Shown: positions 1 through 5,552 of the stretch, piece by piece
Layout: each line of letters starts with the position of its first letter
How positions within the stretch are numbered: position 1 is the stretch's first letter
Origin: Candidatus Zipacnadia bacterium
Lineage (GTDB): Bacteria > Armatimonadota > Zipacnadia > Zipacnadales > Zipacnadaceae
Reading direction: 5' to 3'
DNA: 11,071 bases
NCBI GenBank assembly: GCA_029821515.1
Contig: JALGTD010000032.1
Location: forward strand, 1-11,071
Program-made: the position numbers and the translations under genes
The notes under the pieces: model-generated
The model's input: the letters and a program-made list of their open reading frames with translations, nothing else
Told to the model about the DNA's origin: nothing
The model's database searches: none

Positions 1-347
1 AGGGAGGGCCAAAACAACGCCATAGTTGCGCCACTGGCCACTATCAACCCCAGCAGTAGCTCTATGCGACCGGCGGCCGCCATTGCCAACCAAATTACAA
101 TCATCAACGCAGCCGCCAGGCGAGTGGTGCGCCTGGGCCCAAACCGATCTGCTATTGTTCCACTACCCAGACACGATATAGCATAAGTACCCCCGCCCAG
201 GCAGGCCAGAATCCCCAGCACGGTAGGGCTGGCTCCCAAGGCTACCCCGACAAACTGCACGGCCAGCATCGCACAGCCGCCCGCCATATCCATAACAAAG
301 GCGGAGCCGACCAGCCGCTGACCAGGTGTCCAGAGACGTTGCCACAT
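1..347 (-). CDS. MFS transporter, N-terminal part (runs off the left edge)
   Basis: The first 115 residues of a Major Facilitator Superfamily permease are visible; the rest lies outside the window. Hydrophobic helices fall at about residues 13-36, 41-63, 74-91 and from 95 on. The loop after the second helix carries the MFS motif A, G61-S-G-T-I-A-D67-R-F-G-P-R-R73, close to the family form GxxxDRxGRR, which gates the transport cycle. The substrate cannot be inferred. The ATG at 347 is well supported: a TAG stop directly precedes it in frame, and a GGAG ribosome site (357-360) lies 9 bases upstream. An overlapping GTG-initiated frame here is a shadow, because only this frame gives membrane helices and motif A. 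The gene follows the LppM-like gene on the same strand, with a likely terminator between them, so it probably has its own promoter. I could not identify one. Confidence 0.85.
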   Translation of the reverse strand, partial: MWQRLWTPGQRLVGSAFVMDMAGGCAMLAVQFVGVALGASPTVLGILACLGGGTYAISCLGSGTIADRFGPRRTTRLAAALMIVIWLAMAAAGRIELLLGLIVASGATMALFWPS

Positions 348-447
348 CTACGACCACTCCACGACAATCAGCGAGGTTCTCGATAATGCCATATAACCAA
401 GTGCCAGATCAGACAGGTGGCAGAACGGTCCTGCAATTGGCACAATT

Positions 448-1278
448 CTAACTCCTAACATTGGCGCTAAGCGGTATGTTACCAACAGTGACAACTTGCC
501 CACTGAGTCTTCGCAACTTAGACGTATAAAAGAGCCGTGGATACCTCCACGGCTCACTTGATAGCAGGGATCGCCGAACCAGACGGGTGACGTAGCCGAC
601 AACCTGAAAGACAATAAACCCTGCTATGTAGAGCAGAAGCAGCAGATACTCCCAGCGCAGACGGCGGGAAGTAGCCTCTAAAGTATATGTATCAACATTC
701 GCGCTCAATTCCCAGACCGCGCTGCCCCCGTCTGTGCGATCCGCATTGGAGGCGATGATCTTCCCCGGCATATTCAACTTGTAAGATAGTGTAGCTATCT
801 CTTCGCCAAAAGTCTCCACGTCGGTGGCGGTCTCTCGATAGATGCTCAACTCTTCAGACCAATAGTATTCGGTAAAAACCGAAAACGGGTTCTGGATTAT
901 GTCGGTAATCTGCAGTGAGGCCGCCGCATCAGGGTCAGTGACTGCTTTAGATAGATTGGCCGGACGCCAATCGCGAGTGATCACCCGATTCGGGCCTTCC
1001 CCTTGCCAACTCTGGCGGTCAAAGTCTCCCGTTCGCTCCAACAGGCGCTTTTGGACTTCTTTGGTGCGATCAGGCAGGCATGTAACTGTATACTGGCGCA
1101 AGTCTTTGGTGCGATCAGGCAGGCATGTAACTGTATACTGGCGCAAGCCTGAGCCATCAAGGTTCACGACAGTGTGCAACTGCACGCTCTGCGAGGCCGA
1201 CAACAGCAAGTAGGGCACAGCAGCCAGCATCGCGATGACGGAGGAGTGCCGATAGGTTGCTTGTCGCTCATAGGCCAT
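448..1278 (-). CDS. LppM/DUF3153-like membrane-anchored extracytoplasmic protein, 3' end suspect
   Basis: The open frame encodes 276 residues. An N-terminal hydrophobic segment (about 13-28) can act as a signal or anchor; no lipobox Cys is present. An extracytoplasmic domain of about 180 residues follows, then a C-terminal membrane helix (about 210-228). The domain starts with V-V-N-L-D-G-S-G (37-44) and ends with the M-P-G-K-I-I-A-S-N-A-D (170-180) and A-V-W-E-L (187-191) signatures seen in LppM/DUF3153 proteins. The molecular function of that family is poorly defined; a cell-envelope role is likely. The ATG at 1278 has an AGGAG site (1287-1291) 8 bases upstream. The gene lies 23 bases after the LapA-like gene in a probable operon. 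Two oddities: residues 45-59 and 60-74 are a tandem duplicate, and the last ~35 codons run through a terminator-like hairpin, so the native C terminus may be near residue 241 and the gene frameshifted. Confidence 0.7.
   Translation of the reverse strand: MAYERQATYRHSSVIAMLAAVPYLLLSASQSVQLHTVVNLDGSGLRQYTVTCLPDRTKDLRQYTVTCLPDRTKEVQKRLLERTGDFDRQSWQGEGPNRVITRDWRPANLSKAVTDPDAAASLQITDIIQNPFSVFTEYYWSEELSIYRETATDVETFGEEIATLSYKLNMPGKIIASNADRTDGGSAVWELSANVDTYTLEATSRRLRWEYLLLLLYIAGFIVFQVVGYVTRLVRRSLLSSEPWRYPRLFYTSKLRRLSGQVVTVGNIPLSANVRS
526..555 (-). terminator. Intrinsic terminator-like hairpin of the LapA/LppM-like operon
   Basis: A perfect 9-bp stem (GAGCCGTGG / CCACGGCTC, arms 547-555 and 532-540) with a 6-base loop is followed on the minus strand by TTTTAT. 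This is the layout of a Rho-independent terminator for leftward transcription. It lies inside the open frame of the LppM-like gene, at codons 242-251, which is unusual. A TGA in another frame (556-554) sits directly at the base of the stem, the usual place for a stop codon before a terminator. Confidence 0.65.
1058..1147. repeat. Exact 45-bp tandem duplication inside the LppM-like gene
   Basis: Bases 1058-1102 and 1103-1147 are identical over all 45 positions, and the flanking bases differ. The unit is 15 codons, so the frame is kept. The protein reads LRQYTVTCLPDRTKD followed by LRQYTVTCLPDRTKE. The copies show no synonymous divergence, which suggests a recent slippage or unequal-recombination event, or an assembly artefact. 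Confidence 0.95.
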
Positions 1279-1301
1279 AGTTGCCTCTCCTATCGCCCCG
1301 G

Positions 1302-1697
1302 CTACGCTTCATCAGATTGCTCGGCTCGGGCCGCCCGCTGACTGTGGTAGGCATCCCACGCACGCACCAAACCCGCCCCCAGCAGCATCGCCACGATGAT
1401 AACTACCGACTTAGGAATATCAAATCGCCAGACGAGTACATCGAGCCGCACATCAACCCAGTTGCGGCCGATAAGAATCAGGGCAATTAGCAGAGCCAGG
1501 CCATATAGAAAGTTGCGCAGGTTCCACTCAGGCAGGCCAATGCGCGAAAGCTGATTACCTATCCGTTGACCCAAGCGGGTCAGCCAGCCAGGCTTACGTG
1601 CCGGCACCGCCTTGGCTGGGTGGGGGACTTGCGCTTCGATGTCCGGCTCGGCTTCCTCTGCCGCCGGGCGCTGTAGATCATCAAGCTCATCTGTCAT
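1302..1697 (-). CDS. LapA-domain (DUF1049) inner-membrane protein
   Basis: This is a 131-residue protein with a polar Pro/Glu-rich N-terminal tail (1-55), a first membrane helix (about 62-77), a short connecting stretch with N79 and V81, and a second helix (about 96-112) preceded by the P95-containing turn. The pattern of helix, Asn/Val-rich link and helix ending in G107/G109, then a charged tail, matches the lipopolysaccharide assembly protein A domain (DUF1049). In Proteobacteria, LapA works with LapB on LPS synthesis. Many bacteria carry stand-alone relatives of unknown role, and no LapB is next to this one. The start at 1697 is preferred over an in-frame upstream start because a strong AAGGAGG (1706-1712) lies 8 bases before this ATG. 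It is the first gene of an operon with the LppM-like gene, under the promoter at 1753-1781. Confidence 0.75.
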   Translation of the reverse strand: MTDELDDLQRPAAEEAEPDIEAQVPHPAKAVPARKPGWLTRLGQRIGNQLSRIGLPEWNLRNFLYGLALLIALILIGRNWVDVRLDVLVWRFDIPKSVVIIVAMLLGAGLVRAWDAYHSQRAARAEQSDEA

Positions 1698-1705
1698 TTG
1701 CCTGG

Positions 1706-1712
1706 CCTCCTT
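1706..1712 (-). promoter_or_regulatory. Strong Shine-Dalgarno that fixes the LapA-like start
   Basis: AAGGAGG on the minus strand ends 8 bases before the ATG at 1697. The open frame extends 15 codons further upstream with no comparable ribosome site, so translation most likely begins at 1697. Confidence 0.8.
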
Positions 1713-1752
1713 GGAGCTGACCGCACAGTGAGGCACTATCATTCACATCACC

Positions 1753-1781
1753 ATTATAGGCAAAACCCCAGCCAGGGTCAA
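1753..1781 (-). promoter_or_regulatory. Sigma-70-type promoter of the LapA-like/LppM-like operon
   Basis: On the minus strand TTGACC (1776-1781) and TATAAT (1753-1758) are separated by exactly 17 bases, one mismatch from the consensus promoter. Transcription would start near 1746 and give a leader of about 50 bases before the ATG at 1697. The match suggests strong, housekeeping-sigma expression. Confidence 0.8.
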
Positions 1782-2048
1782 GAAGAAGCTCAACTTTGAC
1801 GAGGTATTTCCCGGAAGCACAGAGCGCCACCCAGCTCAGAAGAAACTCAAGGTTTTATCTAAACAAATGTTTAATAAGTATATTATTTGAACATACTAAG
1901 TATATCTTAGGTATTTAATCAGAGTCGGCTCAATTGAACTGACTCGGGGAGGAATACCAGGCACTTTTTGACTTAGAACTATTGCTTTCACAACTTGAAC
2001 TGACAGCCTACAAAGCAGCTACTGCCAACAGTCACAGCCAAATTAATC
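1782..2048. other. AT-rich divergent intergenic region upstream of the kinase gene
   Basis: No coding frame is convincing here. The stretch 1853-1920 is very AT-rich in contrast to its surroundings. It contains an imperfect inverted repeat (ATACTAAG 1893-1900 against CTTAGGTAT 1906-1914, one base bulged) and a possible but weak rightward promoter (TTGAAC at 1887-1892 and TATTTA at 1912-1917, spacing 19). A longer dyad follows at 1922-1945. The 10-mer TTGAACTGAC occurs twice in direct orientation (1934-1943 and 1995-2004). A 13-base near-repeat (AGAAGAAGCTCAA) lies at 1781-1793 and 1838-1850. This is the likely control region of the kinase/receiver operon. Confidence 0.45.
1922..1945. promoter_or_regulatory. 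24-bp dyad, candidate operator upstream of the kinase gene
   Basis: The half-sites GAGTCGGCTCAA and TTGAACTGACTC are symmetric at 10 of 12 pairs with no central gap. The dyad sits about 100 bases before the kinase ATG and just after the AT-rich promoter-like stretch. Such symmetry suits a dimeric DNA-binding protein, but no such regulator is encoded in the window, since the linked response regulator has no DNA-binding domain. Confidence 0.4.
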
Positions 2049-3734
2049 ATGACACAAACAGAAACCAAGTTGGAAAGTCAAGTCAGCTCCATCAAGCCGC
2101 TGGGCATTGAGGGACCGAACGTTCACAGAGCAGTGACCGATGATGGCTGGGTACGCCTGAGTTGGGAGATGCGCCTGGTACTGCTGGGCGCGGCTTTGGT
2201 GGCTGCTCTTGTCCTGTACTTTGTGCTGCCCGAGATTGCCTACTTTATTGCTATCACGCTGGCTCTTATAGCATTGGTGGCCGTCAGCTTCGTAGTAGAC
2301 GCCCGGCAAAATAGCTGGCTGATGGGTGGCATGGTGGCACTAATGCACGTAGCGTGGATCGCCTTCGCGCTGCAATTCACTGGCCACTTGAACAGCCCGT
2401 TATTGCCATTGCTATATCTAGTGGTCGTCATTTACGCCATCTACGCCACCAGCGCCCAGACCGGGCTGGTTGTGGGCGGGGCAGTCGTGGCCTTATTCTC
2501 TCAGGCCCTACTGATGGGGGCCGCTGACAGCAGAGTAATGCTTACGCTCGCCAGTCACAGCATATTGCTGATTGCCATGAGTTGGATAGTTAGCAAATAC
2601 ATGGCTCGGCTTTACCAAGCCCATAATACTGCCCGGCACAAGGCCCGCCGGTACTGGGGAATGACCGAGTCATCTGACGATGCGCTGCTGGTGGTGGACC
2701 CAGACTGGCGGGTGCAGGAGGCCAATGCTACGGCTGTCAGCATGCTAGGGAACGGCGATGGACCACGCCTGGAGGGAAAGAATCTTCTGGAACTGCTGCG
2801 GGTGCGTTATCCTGAGGCCCTCAGCGACTACCAATATCAGATTCTCGGAGGAGAGAGTGTCACACAAGTCCCCCTGACCGCCACAGGTACGAATCGCAAG
2901 TACCATAAACTGCTATTCAGTGCTATGCCAATCACGGAAGACAGCCAGACAACCAGCATCAATGTTGCCATTCGCGACATTACCGAACTGTCTCAAACCC
3001 AGCAGGAGCTCAAGCACCTTGAAAAGTTCGTGGCTATCCGTCATGTTCTGACCAGTTTGGGTCATAGTCTTAACAATCCCCTCGCCATCATTCGCATGAG
3101 CATCCAGGTGGCCCAAGTTCTGGGCGAAAAGCCCGACTGGGACGAGATTATCCGTCAGCTTGACCGCTGTGACGCGGCTATCAGAGGGCTGGAGGTTTAC
3201 ACCGCCGGCCGCGATGAGGGCATGCTAGCTGCTGATGTAAATGAAGTAATAGAGCAAGCACTGCTGATAATCGAGCCGCAACTGATGATCACGGGGGTTG
3301 AACTAGATCAGGACATTTCCCAAAACCTGCCGCTGGTTCACGCCAATCACCACAGTCTCTACCACAGCTTCGTCAACATCATAGTCTACGTGTGCCAAAA
3401 CATGGAAGAGTGGCCGGGGCCACGGAAACTGCGTATCGAAGCCCAACGTCGTTCCAACGGTGTGGAGATCCGCTTTCGGAGCACCGGCCCCTCGCCCGAT
3501 CCCGGGGAAGTGCCCGAACTGCTTAAAGGTACGCAGAGCGTTGCCGAGAGCGAGGACGAATTCATGGACGTGGGACTGCCGGTAGTATACAGCACCGTCC
3601 GGCAAGCCGGCGGACAGACTTCGGTATCGCCCAACCGCCAGGAGAGCGGAATACTTGTGAAGATAATACTCCGTACCGCCGACGAACAAGAAGTTAAGCA
3701 GTACCAATCTAGCCGTGGGAGTGTGAATAAGTAA
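2049..3734 (+). CDS. Membrane PAS histidine kinase with degenerate catalytic domain
   Basis: This 561-residue sensor has six predicted membrane helices (about 41-58, 62-83, 92-110, 117-135, 137-158, 163-181), a PAS domain (about 205-312) and a HisKA-like segment with H339 in H-S-L-N-N-P-L. A C-terminal HATPase-like region (about 395-542) follows. The H-box resembles NtrB-type kinases, but the acidic residue after His, normally Glu and important for phosphotransfer, is Ser340. In the N-box region N443-I-I-V-Y447, Tyr replaces the usual Mg-binding Asn. The G1 box reads S-T-G-P-S-P instead of DxGxG, and the G2 box is D-V-G-L. ATP binding or kinase activity is therefore doubtful; it may be a phosphatase, a pseudokinase or a partner for another kinase. 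The ATG at 2049 has no recognisable Shine-Dalgarno. The stop TAA directly abuts the receiver gene in the same frame. The input signal is unknown. Confidence 0.85.
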   Translation: MTQTETKLESQVSSIKPLGIEGPNVHRAVTDDGWVRLSWEMRLVLLGAALVAALVLYFVLPEIAYFIAITLALIALVAVSFVVDARQNSWLMGGMVALMHVAWIAFALQFTGHLNSPLLPLLYLVVVIYAIYATSAQTGLVVGGAVVALFSQALLMGAADSRVMLTLASHSILLIAMSWIVSKYMARLYQAHNTARHKARRYWGMTESSDDALLVVDPDWRVQEANATAVSMLGNGDGPRLEGKNLLELLRVRYPEALSDYQYQILGGESVTQVPLTATGTNRKYHKLLFSAMPITEDSQTTSINVAIRDITELSQTQQELKHLEKFVAIRHVLTSLGHSLNNPLAIIRMSIQVAQVLGEKPDWDEIIRQLDRCDAAIRGLEVYTAGRDEGMLAADVNEVIEQALLIIEPQLMITGVELDQDISQNLPLVHANHHSLYHSFVNIIVYVCQNMEEWPGPRKLRIEAQRRSNGVEIRFRSTGPSPDPGEVPELLKGTQSVAESEDEFMDVGLPVVYSTVRQAGGQTSVSPNRQESGILVKIILRTADEQEVKQYQSSRGSVNK

Positions 3735-4127
3735 GTGGAGACACCCAACGGACAGCGAATACTAATTGTCGACGACGAAGATACCCTAGCCCGACTGATG
3801 CAGGCCTTGCTGGAGCATCTGGGCTATAACGTCGACCGAGCTGCTGACGGGCAAAAAGCCCTCAAATTGGGCGCGCAGCGTAGTTACTCTGCGGTCATCT
3901 GCGATCTGCTGATGCCCACCCTCAATGGGATGCAACTCTTCAAGATCTGGCAAAATGAGTCGCCAGAGCTGGCTCAGCGGGTTATCTTCGTCACCGGGGA
4001 CAACTTGGGCGTCCGGACCAACCGCTTTGTGGAGCTTTCCGGTCAGCCTTGTCTCTACAAACCCTTCAACATCGAGGAATTGACCAGCGTCCTCGATGAC
4101 GTTACCAGAGTCTATGCCGGCAGCTAA
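3735..4127 (+). CDS. Stand-alone CheY-like receiver, response regulator
   Basis: The product is 130 residues, essentially one receiver domain with no output domain. The acidic pocket D13-D14, phospho-acceptor D57 (in I-C-D-L-L-M-P), switch T87 (V-T-G-D) and K109 (Y-K-P-F) are all present, so it should accept phosphate. The GTG at 3735 is the only plausible start: it follows the TAA of the kinase gene with no gap, and no ATG precedes the first beta strand. A weak GGGAG (3717-3721) is 13 bases upstream, so translation probably depends on termination-reinitiation after the kinase. Because both genes share one frame, stop-codon readthrough would give a hybrid kinase-receiver. The output is likely protein-protein, or phosphorelay to an unlinked partner. 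No clear terminator follows apart from the GC-rich hairpin at 4211-4237. Confidence 0.9.
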   Translation: METPNGQRILIVDDEDTLARLMQALLEHLGYNVDRAADGQKALKLGAQRSYSAVICDLLMPTLNGMQLFKIWQNESPELAQRVIFVTGDNLGVRTNRFVELSGQPCLYKPFNIEELTSVLDDVTRVYAGS

Positions 4128-4210
4128 CTGTGCTGGGATGCCCGTTAACTCCAAGGAGGCGGAGGCTTGGCTGACACTATTACTTCGGCAATTCTCTTTG
4201 ATGGCGGCAG

Positions 4211-4237
4211 GCGGCGCCCGATTAGTGCTGGCGCCGC
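4211..4237. terminator. GC-rich hairpin between convergent receiver and hisD genes
   Basis: A perfect 8-bp inverted repeat (GCGGCGCC 4211-4218, GGCGCCGC 4230-4237) with an 11-base loop spans the hisD stop codon. It lies where the two convergent transcripts end, so a bidirectional stop is plausible. Neither side has a T-run, so it is not a classical intrinsic terminator. Confidence 0.35.
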
Positions 4238-5520
4238 TGCAGCGTCTGGGCGTGTGCCGCCAGCCCTTCAGCCTTAGCCAACTCGATTACATCAAAGGTC
4301 AGCCGATCTAAGCCGCGCTGTGTTGCAGAGATCAGTGACGTCCTCTTAACAAAGTCATCCACCGCCAGTCCCGAAGCAAAGCGGGCCGTGCCACCAGTCG
4401 GCAGCACATGACTGGGACCGGCAGCATAGTCGCCCAGCGGCACAGGCGTCAGCTCTCCGAGACACACACACCCGGCGTGGTCAATCTCGGCTAACAGCGC
4501 CAGAGGTTCATCCACCAACAGTTGCAAATGCTCCGGGGCAATGTCGCTGGCTAACCGGGCAGCATGGTGCAGATCCCGCACCAGCACAATCGCACCGAAT
4601 TCGCTCAGCGAATCCTGAATCTCTGCGACCCGCTCGGCCCCGGCAATTTGCTGTTGCAGTTCAGCAGTTACCCGCTCTACAAGCGCTTCGCTGGGCGTGA
4701 TCAACACCGTCATATTATCCCCGGTATGTTCGGCCTGCGCCAGCAGGTCAGCCGCCACTATGGCCGGCTTGGCAGTTGCATCAGCGATTATCAACACCTC
4801 GCTAGGCCCGGCCAGCGAATCAATGCCCACTATGCCGTAGACGTGTTTCTTGGCCATCGTCACCCAGGGATTGCCCGGGCCGACAATCTTACTGACAGGC
4901 GCGACGCTCTCCGCACCAAAGGCCAGAGCAGCGATGGCCTGGGCCCCTCCCAGACGATATATCTCGTCCACACCGCACTCGGCGGCGGCCACCAGCGTCA
5001 AGGCATCAATTGAACCGTCCTTGCGCGGAGGCGTACACATAGCGATCCGCGGCACTTCCGCCACCTTGGCGGGCATCGCACACATATACACGGTGGAAGG
5101 CAGGGGGGCACTCCTGGCAGGCACGTAAATACCAGCCGAATCTACCGGCGTAACCCGCTGCCCCAGCCACACGCCATCGAAGTCGTCAAGCCACGAGCGA
5201 GGCCGACCCTTCAGGTGAAACTCATACACATTCTCCCGGGCCCGTCGCAGTGCTCCTAACTGGGCCGAGGAGACCTGCGCATAGGCCCCCTCAATCTCTT
5301 CGGAGCCAACCACCAGGTGCTCAGCGGTGAAGTTCGAGCAATCAAACTGACGCTCATAGTCTATCAGCGCCTCGTCACCGCGTCGCCGAACGTCTGCGAC
5401 GATGCGCTCCACGTCGGTCGCAATGTGTTCGGGCAGGTCGGCCAGTGACCGCTGGCACAGTGCCTGCAGGGCCGAACTGTCGCCAGTCCGTGCATCAATA
5501 ACGTCTATGATTGGTGCCAT
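4222..5520 (-). CDS. hisD: Histidinol dehydrogenase
   Basis: HisD catalyses the last two steps of histidine synthesis, oxidising L-histidinol via histidinal to L-histidine with two NAD+ and a zinc-bound cytoplasmic homodimer. The 432-residue length fits the family. Expected zinc ligands are present as Q262 and H265 (in A-Q-A-E-H), D364 (G-D-Y-A-A-G) and H423 near the C terminus. The catalytic pair is E330-H331 in P-E-H-L-Q-L. The signatures GPGN (215-218) and GIDSLAGPSEVLIIAD (232-247) are intact. One deviation is V-P-A-R-S-A (133-138), where the family usually has VPGG. The ATG at 5520 gives the normal N terminus; a longer in-frame start would overlap dnaE. A purine-rich GGGAAGG stretch lies upstream. 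The gene follows dnaE by 32 bases on the same strand, so cotranscription is likely. No other his gene is in the window. Confidence 0.95.
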   Translation of the reverse strand: MAPIIDVIDARTGDSSALQALCQRSLADLPEHIATDVERIVADVRRRGDEALIDYERQFDCSNFTAEHLVVGSEEIEGAYAQVSSAQLGALRRARENVYEFHLKGRPRSWLDDFDGVWLGQRVTPVDSAGIYVPARSAPLPSTVYMCAMPAKVAEVPRIAMCTPPRKDGSIDALTLVAAAECGVDEIYRLGGAQAIAALAFGAESVAPVSKIVGPGNPWVTMAKKHVYGIVGIDSLAGPSEVLIIADATAKPAIVAADLLAQAEHTGDNMTVLITPSEALVERVTAELQQQIAGAERVAEIQDSLSEFGAIVLVRDLHHAARLASDIAPEHLQLLVDEPLALLAEIDHAGCVCLGELTPVPLGDYAAGPSHVLPTGGTARFASGLAVDDFVKRTSLISATQRGLDRLTFDVIELAKAEGLAAHAQTLQRRQH

Positions 5521-5552
5521 CAGCGCTGCCACCTTCCCGGCCCGGTGTCCTG

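Noticed and set aside
348..614. Minus-strand frame overlapping the 3' end of the LppM-like gene
   Set aside because: No ribosome site or family resemblance. It lies in an alternative frame across the terminator-like hairpin. It could only matter if a frameshift is real, and the TGA at the stem base is in a third frame.
899..1213. Plus-strand frame opposite the LppM-like gene with a repeated segment
   Set aside because: The repeat is just the 45-bp duplication read on the other strand; there is no start signal and the minus-strand gene explains the region.
4096..4311. Small plus-strand frame (71 codons) from the receiver end into hisD
   Set aside because: It starts inside the receiver gene with no ribosome site and half of it overlaps hisD antisense. 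No recognisable protein features.
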